This document shows, piece by piece, positions 1 to 29,200 of a stretch of DNA of 64,000 nucleotides; the first letter of the stretch is position 1; each line of letters opens with the position of its first letter. The translations under genes and the position numbers were made by a program. The notes beneath the pieces are model-generated. The model was given only the letters and a program-made list of their open reading frames with translations, was not told the DNA's origin and made no database searches. The stretch is from contig NW_019775913.1 of NCBI RefSeq assembly GCF_001039355.2, positions 760,093-824,092 of the forward strand, read 5' to 3'. Origin of the DNA: Lingula anatina (Eukaryota; Brachiopoda; Lingulata; Lingulida; Lingulidae).

Positions 1-28
1 TAATGCTATTTCATTGTCTTGTCTATAG

Positions 29-17058
<17,030 letters not shown>

Positions 17059-17376
17059 AAATTCACAGAAAAAAAAGTAATTTAAAAAGCGCTAGCTTTG
17101 AAGATTAAAAATTCACAGAAATAAGAATTTACTGTCCACATATTAGTTCCCTGTTGTGATGAACAGGAATTTTATGTTCGTGCGTAATGGAGCTGGACAA
17201 TTATGAGAAGATTCTGAGTACCTACATCAATAAAAATTGAAAGTTGTTTACAGTAAAGAAACACCTCTACCATAGGTAATAAAATCCAATCATGATTTTT
17301 TTTAATCCAGCCTTACGAAGAAGTATGAAAGACTAATTTTTCATTTATTAATTTTTCAAAATGTTGCATCATGTTA
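17059..17376 (+). other. RPAP1 3' UTR with candidate poly(A) signal
   Basis: An AATAAA lies at 17228-17233, about 170 bases after the RPAP1 stop. A second weak AATAAAA is near 17277. The true 3' end is not visible from sequence. Confidence 0.5.
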
Positions 17377-17714
17377 TTAAAGGGATAATAACTCTTCGTT
17401 TTGGCCAAAAAATTAATTTTCCTGGAGTAAACAACAATTTTCCCATACTTACCAATGGTTAATGAATCCATTTTTACATTCAAAGTAAGTGACTTTTTTT
17501 TCTAAAAAGTTTGGTTTTTTGTTAAAATCTCTTAAGATATCATAACACAGTATAGCCATCAATGGAGGTCACGTGGTCTGACGACAAGCTCAGATATCAG
17601 AATAATAGCTTTAACTGCTGTTTTTGTTGTAAAACAATATATATTTCTATGAGTTATTCACAATCTTTTTATTGTGAAATATAGACCTCACACGAAGAGT
17701 TATTATCCCTTTAA
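17377..17714. mobile_element. TTAA-flanked inverted-repeat element, copy 1 (338 bp)
   Basis: TTAA at both ends brackets 19-bp terminal inverted repeats: AGGGATAATAACTCTTCGT on the left and its complement on the right. There is no coding capacity. A related copy lies at 36336-37013. TTAA duplication is typical of piggyBac-type non-autonomous elements, but a TTA/TAA (Harbinger-type) reading is also possible. Confidence 0.82.
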
Positions 17715-19052
17715 GCTTTAACAAAAATTTTCAATGCATATATGTTTTAAAGTCGAAGTACAATGTTGATATTGTATATAACTAAATATTTACTCAGTAC
17801 TGCTATCATGAATTGTTTCAAGATATTTATTTTATTAAAATGTATCTTCTGATTTTTATTGTGTTGTCATTGAAAGTTCGATTAAGTTTTGCATTTAGGA
17901 AATCAAGCACATTTTGTAGCGCTTATAACATCATATAACTTAAAGATGTCCTCACGCTCTTGCGTTACAGGATTAGATCTATATTTCTCCTTTTCACAAG
18001 TTCACATCCACCTCTTTCGTCAAGTTAAATTTTTTCTCTGGGCGCCGTTTAGATGATTCTCTTGTCAATTTCTCCAAGTGTACCAGTCCAGTTGGATGTG
18101 CTGCTCTATATGAAAACAGTGTGTGTATGTATTAGTTTAATATATTTGAAACAAAGTAATACAACTTAACATTCACACGGTACAGTCGGTAAAATTATAA
18201 AAATAGAGATAAAAAAGAGCGAGTTCGTCAAGGAGTGGAAAGTTTTGAGATGAGTTTATATGTGGCAGGTTTATTTTTATCGCAAAGAGATAAAGAAACG
18301 TAATTTAGAAGGCATCATATCCGGACATATTTCTCCAGCATGGTAACCGTAACGTACTTGGCCTTATTATGGTCAACACTTTCTGTATCAAACAGTGGCG
18401 ACACATTTTAAATAGTGCCCTTTGGTGGCAGTCGTACAGGCCCCTAGCCAGCAATTGCAAAAAGGGGGGGGGGCATTTTTCTGAAAACGTGGACCTTTTG
18501 TCATGAATCCTTTGTTTACCTCGATCATATTTACGCAGAGTAAATCTTTTCCCAGCAAAAAAGGGGTTCTTTCAACCCCCCACCCCGAACCCCACCCCAC
18601 ACCCTCGGCAACGTGCCTGGTCGTATCTGTTTGCAGGCACGTGTGCAGGTTAATATATTTGAAATTCTTAATGCAGTTTTTGCCTGTGCAATTTTGGTCG
18701 TGTTGACGAGCTGATTTCTGCAAACGGTAAAGAAGGTAGTACCGGTACATAGAAGCACTGGCACATAGGTATATGCCCATACTGTACATTTTACTGAACA
18801 TTTAACGAAATATTACTTGTTACGTTATTACAAAGACTTTCCACGTGTCGTATGCACGTGAGACAGATCTTTGACACCAGAGAAGGAAAGCTACTGTTTT
18901 CAAACTAACACATCCCCCCCCTTAAGAAAAAAAAAAAAAAAAAAAAAAAAAAAACAGAGCATTTTTCCAACACTGGAAATTTCCATCAGGACGGCTTCAG
19001 TGCTTCTCTGGGACAACAAATATCAGTTTTGCCCCCCTCCAACCCCTCCCCC

Positions 19053-19091
<39 letters not shown>

Positions 19092-20254
19092 AACGAGGGT
19101 CTACGTGGAACTCGGCAGCGCTGAAGGTCAAAGACAGTCCCTTCCAGCCATTCCTTGATCTCCAGTCTCGATACTAGTCCCCAGTACATTGCCGTGTACC
19201 CTGGCTGTGGGAAAACAATGTCCCAGCAAAGAACCTATCTTGTCAAAGACAAACAATTTGGTCATGATTAATATATTGCTGTTTTGTATCAATATGTTTC
19301 ATAATTCGATAACCTGGAGACTAAGATACTTGAGTAAATATATCCAAGGCGGTTCCACAACTTGTCGACAATTTGGGTTCATCACTTTCGCTGGAGTGGA
19401 TAAGAGGTGCGTTTCACAAGGCAGTGCCGGGGCTTCCTCGCAAAACCTCCACACAAATTTAATAGAGAACTCAGACAACGACCAAAAAGGTAGGTGGACA
19501 GGTTGAATCCGGTGATCGCCACATGTTTACCCTTTAAAAATTGTAAGTTAGCTTTTGCGGATGATCGCACCATGTTTACCCTTTAAAATTGTAAGTTAGC
19601 TTTTTCGGAAGATCGCCACGTGTTTACCCTTTAAAATTTAATGGTGAGCTTTTTACTGATCGGTTTATCAAATGTCATATTACAAGACAAATATTGGCAT
19701 CTCTATTCAACTATCTTTCAACGATTATTTTAAATAACGCAGCATTTCCTGTCTCTGTAAATTGATAATGTGGCCTCAAATGTTCGTGACAATCACAAAT
19801 TATTGATAAGAGTCCACAGCTGTGTATTTTCCTGAGTGTCCAGCTATGCACGTCTCTGTCTGTCTCCATTTGTAGCTGAAACACACAGGTTAGTGAATCT
19901 GTCTGCCATTTCATTACCGATACTCTTGGAAACTGAGTACAGATAATGCTCTTGATGTTATTCTGCACAGTTTGGCGAGCTGAAAATTTCAAGGAAGTCT
20001 GATGCTGCCACTACAGCGAGACATTTTAAAATGACAATGAATTTCTCACAAATGCATACTTCTTTATATTAACGATAATTTAGTGTTTCCGCTGAAACTA
20101 TCCCCTTTTACTTTTCATCGCCAAAAACAGTGTTAATATTGCCATCCCCAAGAAAGCGAACTCTATGATCACGTGAAATACTGAGGTTTTTATGAAATTG
20201 TCCACGTCGTTGGATGGCCATACGGTTATTGTTTTTTTTTATTGTTATTACCAG
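17715..20254. other. Intergenic region between RPAP1 and gene B
   Basis: No coding exon recognised. It holds a poly(A) tract (18927-18954), (AC)17 at 19055-19088 and three tandem copies of a roughly 49-bp unit from 19513 to about 19660, marked by GATCGC...TGTTTACCCTTTAAAA. The promoter and first non-coding exon of gene B should lie here but cannot be placed. Confidence 0.6.
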
Positions 20255-20274
20255 GGAACTGACCGAGGAAAGCG

Positions 20275-23200
20275 ATGGGCGGTCTTGTACGAACAGCGCT
20301 GTACGCGTGTGGTGTTCTTCTGCTGGTAAACTTCGGTAAATATATTGAGAGAGAGAGAGAGAGACTGGCAAGAGTGTTTTCAATGTTTTATCCATAATGT
20401 ACTTTGATGGCCAAGTTGAATTTGATATTTACCATGTTTTTACCCTCAATAAATTTAGTTTAATAAATAAATAATTTTTTTATCTGTCAATGGTTTATCT
20501 AATATGACAGTTCATTCAACTAATATATATATTACATATATATCGGATATTGATCACTGTCAGACCTCTTGAAAATGAAATGTAAACGCATTTAAGTTTT
20601 TTATTTAACTAAAAATGTGAAAACTACCCCATCGATATTTTCGTGAAAACCTTTCAGTATGCGTTAAGAAGCCAAAGTAACGGTTGGGTAGCCAACTATT
20701 TTCTAAAACAAGCTTTATGAAAAAGCAGCCAACTATCTAAACTGGATTCTTTTCATCTCGGTTTCGTTTATTTCTCTATTAGAAACACAGAGTGTGTGGA
20801 GAAACGATTGTGAATAAAGAATTTAACATTAAATATAAATATATGAAGTAATAAATAATTTCAAAACTTTTGTGTATCATATTTTCAGCATCCTGTCGCA
20901 AGACAAAAGGCAGTAAGTCAACGATCGCTCCCTATAAACCGACTACCAAAGGCACCAAAGGCACCCCGGCAGAGAAGACTTTATCAGCGAAGTGGAGTAC
21001 GGTGACGTGCCACCAGGTGTCCGGTACATGCAGCAGCTCCTGTGGTAGAGGAAAGGTAGAGCTTCATGGTATCGGAGGGTGCATAACCGGCGTCTGTTGT
21101 GTCGACAAAGGTAAATGCAGGCCGTTACTCTGCAAACACAGAACGTTTTATAACGTTACCATAACGTTTTTTGGGGGTAAAATTAACGATATGGTAACGT
21201 TATAATAACGTTATGTGTTTGCTGGGTAATTACTGATATGTCTCCTTACATGTAGCAGTTTTGAACAGTCATCTAGAAAATGCAGGGTTGCCTGAAGCGA
21301 ACTTTCTGAAGTGCACGCGTCTCTGAAACAACAGTTGATTATCACTGTTAGTTTAATTGATAATATCAGAAGATATATACAAAATTTAAAACAACTTCGA
21401 ATGTGATTGCGAGTGGCCATCTTTCTCAGTATTTGACAATAATGCTTGTACTTTTTAAGCCATTGTCATGTATGTCCAGTTCTTGCAACTTGAATTTGTC
21501 TTCTTGAATGTTGTCGATCGTACGTTAAGGAGTTACTTAAGTTGTTGTTTTTTTATAACCAACTCAAAAGACGAAGGACCCTGTAAAGGATACTGCGGAG
21601 GAAATTGCCTGAGCTCGAAATACGTGGATAAATACTGCACACAGAAAGGTTACGTCGCATTGAATGAGTCCGTTTGTGTGGACAGTTCTAAAACATGTTG
21701 TGGTAGGTATATGGCTTTAGTTTGTGGGCATTTATGACATAGCAAGTTTTGATAAGTGTGTTAAGATATGTTTGGGTGAAAAAAACGTCCTGAACTGAGC
21801 TAACTCGAAAATAACACCTGACAATTCGATGGAATCTTGTTTAGTACCACTTTAAGTAAGCGTGTCAGGTACATATACGTTTCGATTCATTATTATTTAT
21901 TTATTTGTAAGTTTTTTTGTGATTGGTTATAATCGCCGGAATAAAATACTTGTGTATTTTTGATGTTCCTGTTATCTATTAGAAGAAGCTCCTAACCACC
22001 AACTTATTTCCTGTCTGTACACATACAAGCTTCTCTTAATCCCTTTCTCTTATCATACATGTCTAGACCCCAACCATATGGCATGTGTAAGTTGATAAAA
22101 TTATAATCCGTTGCCCCTTTATCCACCGCTATACAGTATATTACACTTAAAGCATGTTTCTTATGGGGTTTAATGTGTTGGCTTACAAAAATTAAATAAG
22201 GAGGTTATTCCTGTTAATATTTATTGATAATGCTGTGCAACATTTGAACATTTACATTTCTAATACGAAAATCGAAAAACCACGTGCGTGTGTGTGTGTG
22301 TGTGTGTAACAATTCACTGAGAAGTCAAACATTTCCTCGTTTTTTAGTTTTGAGTCGGAAATAGCAAGTTATACCATTGCTTTCTTTTCTTACAGTACCA
22401 AGTTCCACAAAGGCAGAATGCAGCAATAAAGGTAAAATATTTTGTTATTGCTGTGGCACAATAAACAATTTGTTGATATTGCTTCCGTCACTTATAGCGC
22501 TACTCCACGGGATTTCCCCGCCAAACTGAATTTTAGAAGTTGTCTCCACGCGTTCCAAGTCCCCTCACATTCATATATTTATGTCTTGTAATTTTTTTTA
22601 CATTCCCAATTTAGACTCTAAAGATAAAAAACTCTTTAGATAAAAGTTTATCCGAAGCGTACCTAGTAATGATGTCATCTTCTCAGCCTCCTTCAGAATA
22701 ATCAAAACTACAAACGTTTATTAATCATAAAATACGTTTGAAAGATAAGCGTTGACGCGCTGTAGAGGGCGCGGCTTACCTTTACCAAGGATGGTAAAAT
22801 AGACGAAATATTGATGAAAAGTATTTCATAAATACTTCAATACTTTTCCCTGTTCCAAGGGTCAGGGCTGCCTTCCACCATAATATTAATCTTAAAATAT
22901 ATTTCTCCCAAATTCAATTTCAACCTGACAATCCTTATTCGCTTCAAACAAAGCAGACTGTTGGGTCTTTTAGAAAAATGTCACTACCGACAGATTCATC
23001 AAACATATTTCATTAAAATTAAATTTCATTTCATTGATTTCAACATCATGAAAATAGCAGCATAAAATGTTTCCAGAATATAAGGAATTTATGAATCCAG
23101 AACGGACGTTTTTCTATTGTAGATCACTGTGGACCACCACCCGTAGTGGCGAATGCTGAAACGTCAAGCACGTTGTCGTCTGCTCATGGTTCCGTGCTAC

Positions 23201-26200
23201 GATATCAGTGTAAGAGTGGCTTTGCTGACAAAGCTGAATCCTCCAGGTTTTACCGCTACAAGCACCGCGGTGCTTATTACTGCAGAGACGGCGCCTGGAT
23301 AAGCTACATGCCTATCAATTGTCAGCGTAGGTATTTTTGATGTTAAGATGATACAGATTAAGAACATGGGATATCTGAAACAATCCTGGCGGTTTTGTGG
23401 ATTTGATATGCTGGATTAGAAGGTTAATGATAATTAATATTCTTAAATTTGTCTTCTTAATTTCACAGAAATTTGTCAAAAACCCCCCACGTTAGCCAAT
23501 GCCGTTGTTTCTGGAGCACCTCTCAGCGCAGCTAATATCTTCCAAGACGACACTGTGACTTATTCGTGTAAAACTGGATATGCCCAAAATGGCGGATCTG
23601 CTATCAGGACCTGTACAAATGGTGCTTGGAAGGGGAGTGACATCGTATGTCTACGTAAGTTGGACCTTGCATTATTATCAAATTGTACCGTTAATTCCTC
23701 TCTACATTGCATTAAATAACATATGGGCATAATAAAACTGTAGTATATATCTTGTTTTCAAAATACTTAATTGTGTATACAAATTAATGAAGAAATAAAA
23801 TAGACGAAATATTGATGAAAAGTATTACATAAATACTCCAATACTTTTCCCTGTTCCAAAGGTCAGGGCTGACATCCACTATAATATTAATTTTAAAATA
23901 TATTTCTCCCAAATTCAATTTCAACCTGACAATCCTTATTCGCTTCAAACAAAGCAGACTGTTGGGTCTTTTAGAAAAATGTCACTACCGGCAGATTCAT
24001 CAAACATATTTCATTAAAATTAAATTTCATTTCATTGATTTCAACATCATGAAAATAGCAGCATAAAATGTTTCCTGAATATAAGGAATTTATGAGTCCA
24101 GAACGAACGTTTTTCTATTGTAGGTCCCTGTGGACCTCCACCCGTAGTGGCGAATGCTGAAACGTCAAGCACGTTGTCGTCTGCTCATGGTTCCGTGCTA
24201 CGATATCAGTGTAAGAGTGGCTTTGTTGACAAAGCTGAACCCTCCAGGTATTACCGCTACCGCGGTGCTTATTACTGCAGAGACGGCGCCTGGATAGGCT
24301 ACATGCCTATCAATTGTCAGCGTAGGTATTTTTGATGTAAAGGTAACACAGATTAAGAACATGGGATATCTGAAACAATCCTGGCGGTTTTGTGGATTTG
24401 ATATGCTGGATTAGAAGGTTAATGATAATTAATATTCTTAAATTTGTCTTCTTAATTTCACAGAAATTTGTCAAAAACCTCCCACGGTAGCCAATGCCGT
24501 TGTTTCTGGAGCACCTCTCACCGCTGCTAATATCTTCCAAGACGACACAGTGACTTATTCGTGTAAAACTGGATATGCCCAAAATGGCGGATCTGCTATC
24601 AGGACCTGTACAAATGGTGCTTGGAAGGGGAGTGACATCGTATGTCTACGTAAGTTGGACCTTGCATTATTATCAAATTGTACCGTTAATTCCTCTCTAC
24701 ATTGCTTTAAATGACATAATTATAAGCATCATAAAACTGTAGTATATATCTCGATTTCAAAATACTTAATTGTGTATACAAATTAATGAAGGCTGAAGCA
24801 TGTGAATACAACCACCCATATCAAAACTAAAAGTTTGCATTAACGAGTTTGCAGGAGTTTGCAAGAAAAATTTTTTTGCTGCTAATTTGCAGCCATATTT
24901 CTGCTAATTTGCAAGAAGTTATTGCAATTTGCAGCAATTGAGCAATTTTGCTAAGGAAAAGATATTGAAAGCCATCAGTTGGGTCAGATATATATAATCC
25001 ATTCTTGTATTCCACAGAAATTTGTCAAAAACCCCCTACGGTAGCCAACGCCGTTGTTTCTGGAACACCTCTCACCGCTGCTAATATCTTCCAAGACGAC
25101 ACAGTGACTTATTCTTGTAAAACTGGATATGCCCCAAATGGCGGATCTGCTGTCAGGACCTGTACTAACGGTGCTTGGGAGGGAAAGGACATCGTATGTC
25201 AGCGTAAGAACCTTTTATTAATACAGATTATCTTTACTTTAAACATTCACTCATTTTCTCTTTACTTTACTTTACTACCAGTGGTATACTATATATCGTT
25301 TTAAACTTTCTAACGTGTGTGCAATTTATCAATAAAGAATTACTAGAACAATTTATCAATAAAGAATTACTAGAACAATTTATCAATAAAGAATTACTAG
25401 GAAATCACTCAAAGGACGCAGACCTCTGCAGAGCACCTTGAAGTGATAAATTGTGGTAGTTGAGAGCACTTCCACTGTACAAAGTCATTGGTTCTGTCAC
25501 GCAGTGGTGAAGAATCCTTTAAAACATCTTGGATGCATGTGATTTACCCGGTTACGGATCAGCACCAAAACTGAAATATTAATTTAACTGATACTTTTTG
25601 CGACGTATCCTGAAATTTCATAAAAAATGTATCCTTAATATCTTGAGCTAAGCTGATGACAGACGAACAGACAAACAGAGGAGCTCCTTGACTGAGGTAA
25701 AATACGGGTCCAAATATGAAAGCCAAGTTAATAAAAGCTAATAATACCGATTGGATGAGGTATTTTAGTATATATTTGTTATATGATAATTCCTCCTCTC
25801 AATTTCACAGGAATTTGTCAAAAACCTCCCACGGTAGCCAATGCCGTTGTTTCTGGAGCACCACTCACCGCTGCTAATATCTTCCAAGACGACACAGTGA
25901 CTTATACGTGTAAAACTGGATATGCCCAAAATGGCGGATCAGCTGTCAGGACCTGTACAAACGGTGCTTGGAAGGGGAGTGACATCGTATGTCAGCGTGA
26001 GTTTGGACCTCTCGTCATCGTTAAATAACTTCGTAAATTCCTCTTTACTTTGTTTTACTGCCAGTGCTTTACATTTCGTTTTAAACTACTAACTTAAATG
26101 TGTTTGGGTCTTTATGCATGTATATGGCCATGTCAGAAAAATCTAATAACATCAATCGGGTAAAATATTTTACTATGTATATGTCGTATGACATTTCCTC

Positions 26201-29200
26201 TTCTTAAGCAGTATTTATTTGTCATATGATAATTCCTCTTCTAAAATTCCTTTTCTTAATTTCACAGAAATTTGTCAAAAACCTCCCACGGTAGCCAATG
26301 CCATTGTTTCTGGAGCACCTCTCAGCGCTGCTAATATCTTCCAAGACGACACAGTGACTTATTCGTGTAAAACTGGATATGCCCCAAAAGGCGGATCTGC
26401 TGTCAGGACCTGTACAAATGGTGCTTGGAAGGGGAGTGACATCGTATGTCAGCGTAAGTTGGACCTTGCATTATTATCAAATGGTACCGTTAATTCCTCT
26501 CTACATTGTTTTAACTAACATATGGACATCATAATACAGAAGTATATATCTCGTTTTCAAAATACTTAATTGTGTATATAAATTAATGAAGGCTGAAGCA
26601 TGTGAATACAACCACCCATATCAAAACTAAAAGTTTGCAGCAACGAGTTTGCAGCTAATTTGCAAGAAAAATTTTCTTGCTGCTCATTTGTAAGAAGTTA
26701 TTGCAGTTTGCAGCAATTTGCTGCAAATTTGCTGCGAATTTGCAGCAGGCCTGATATTTTGCTAAGGGTAAGAAATTGAAAGCCATATTAGTTGGGTGAT
26801 ATATATATAATCCATTCTTGTATATCACAGAAATTTGTCAAAAACCTCCTACGGTAGCCAACGCTGTTGTTTCTGGAGCACCTCTCACTGCTGCTAATAT
26901 CTTCCAACATGACAAAGTGACTTATTGGTGTAAAACTGGATATGCCCAAAATGGCGGATCTGCTGTCAGGACCTGTTCTAACGGTGCTTGGAAGGGGAGT
27001 GACATCGTATGTCAGCGTGAGTTTGGACCTTGCATCATCGATAAATGATTTCGGTAGTCCCTCTTTACCAGGTTTTTACAGCCATATTGACATAATAATA
27101 CAGTTTTATATACCTCGCTTTTATTTCAATTGTGTATACAACTCAATAATGACGAAAGAATTGAAAGTCAACACCCAAATTGAAATATTTATTGTTGTTT
27201 CACTTTTTGTATTATTGTACATGTCAATTTACATTTTTGTTCCTCTGTGCGTCTTTCATTCTGTTTTTTAACTATTTCATGTCCTTCACGTATACATTTC
27301 ATACGTTCCTATGTCGAAAAAATACATTTTGATTTCACAGAAATTTGTCAAAAACCTCCCACGGTAGCCAATGCCGTTGTTTCTGGAGCACCTCTCAGCG
27401 CAGCTAATATCTTCCAAGACGACACATTGACTTATTCGTGTAAAACTGGATATGCCCAAAATGGCGGATCAGCTGTCAGGACCTGTACTAACGGTGCTTG
27501 GAAGGGAAAGGACATCGTATGTCAGCGTAAGTTTGAACCTTTCATCATAATTAAATAACTTAAATAAAATTCCTCTTTACTTGGTTTTACTGGCAGTGTT
27601 TTATATCTCGTTTCAAGGTACTAACTTAATTGTGTATAGGTCTTTATGCATGTATATGGCCATGTTAGTAAAATCTTATAACACCAATCGGGTAAAATAT
27701 TTTAGTATATATATATGTCGTATGATATTTCCTCTTCTTAAGCAGTATTTATTTGTCATATGTTAATTCCTCTTCTAAAATTCCTTTTCTTAATTTCACA
27801 GAAATTTGTCAAAAACCTCCTACGGTAGCCAATGCTGTTGTTTCTGGAGCACCTCTCAGCGCTGCTAATATCTTCCAAGACGACACAGTGACTTATTCGT
27901 GTAAAACTGGATATGCCCAAAATGGCGGATCAGCTGTCAGGACTTGTACCAACGGTGCTTGGAAGGGAAAGGACATCGTATGTCAGCGTAAGTTTGAACG
28001 TTTCATCATAATTAAATAACTTAAATAAAATTCCTCTTTACTTTGTTTTACTGCCAGTGTTTTATATCTCGTTTCAAGGTACTAACTTAAATGTGTATAG
28101 GTTTATATGCATGTATATGGCCATGTTGGTAAAATCTAATTACACCAATCGGGTAACGTGTGTGTGTGTGTGTGTGTGTTTATGTCATAGTGTCATATGA
28201 TATCTCCTTCTCTTAAGTAGTATCTATTTGTCATATGACAATTCCTCTTCTTAAATTCCTTTTCTTAATTTTCTCAGAAATTTGTCAAAAACCTCCTACG
28301 GTAGCCAACTCCGTTGTTTCTGGAGCACCTCTCAGCGCTGCTTATATCTTCCAAGACGACACAGTGACTTATTCGTGTAAAACTGGATATGCCCAAAATG
28401 GCGGATCTGCTATCAGGACCTGTACAAACGGTGCTTGGAAGGGGACTGACATCGTATGTCTACGTAAGTTTGGACCTTTCATTATTGATACCCTCACCAT
28501 TAACTTGCAGTTGGTCGCCTCTTCTAGTGACGTGGGTTGACATTAATTTTGACCATAATTCATTTTGTAAGACTGGGGAATAAATACCTTATCTTTTTAA
28601 GGATATCGTCACCCTCCGCAAAAAAATCTTATTTGCTGCCTTACTTACATTCTTTTGGGTAACAGATATATCTTTAGTGTTCTATGACTAAATTAATGAA
28701 CATTTATACATGTGTCATCTTACGGGTGAAGTCACAATTGCGATTTTGCTATAAAACTGAAAAATCGGTTTCTTAAATTTCTCTTTTACCTGTGCACCCA
28801 CCATCACCCTTTCAACGCCGATTTAATGGCACCATTTAGTACTCCAAAACAATGCCAGCGATTTTTCGTAAAAGCCTTAGTTCAGATTTTATCGTTGATA
28901 AAGCAAAAGAATGCCCTTTTTAATAAAAAATTAAGGGCTCATAACTCCATAGCAAAAACATTTAGATGTAGATTAAACATGTAGATTATCTCATGTTTTA
29001 ACAAATAGATTAACCTTCGTAACTTCATGTAAGTTTTAAAAATACATGGTCAGTACTTTGGATTTGGTGCACCGGAAAGTACTCCCTCTTGAAACTTAAC
29101 GTAGGTTAAATTATGACTGCCCTTGCAAAATATCAGGGCTGCTCCAAATTTGCTGCAATATGGCTGCAAATTAGCAGCAAAAAATGTTTCTTGCAAACTT

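Larger units (their letters stand above)
23469..28463 (+). other. Gene B expanded array of nine near-identical CCP exons
   Basis: Exons starting at 23469, 24464, 25018, 25811, 26268, 26831, 27341, 27802 and 28278 are each exactly 186 bases. All encode ICQKPPT at the first Cys, CKTGYA at the second, TCxNGAW at the third and DIVC at the fourth. Only a handful of residues vary, such as S/T in APLSAAN, Q/P and S/K/T before DIVC. Flanking introns share blocks, so the copied unit included intron DNA. Confidence 0.9.

Noticed and set aside
18388-18801. 137-codon minus-strand frame in the RPAP1-gene B interval
   Set aside because: Low-complexity, crosses G/C runs, has an overlapping frame on the other strand, and shows no recognisable domain or splice context.
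20108-20395. Minus-strand 95-codon frame overlapping the gene B start exon
   Set aside because: Antisense shadow of the signal-peptide exon and a GA repeat, without family similarity.
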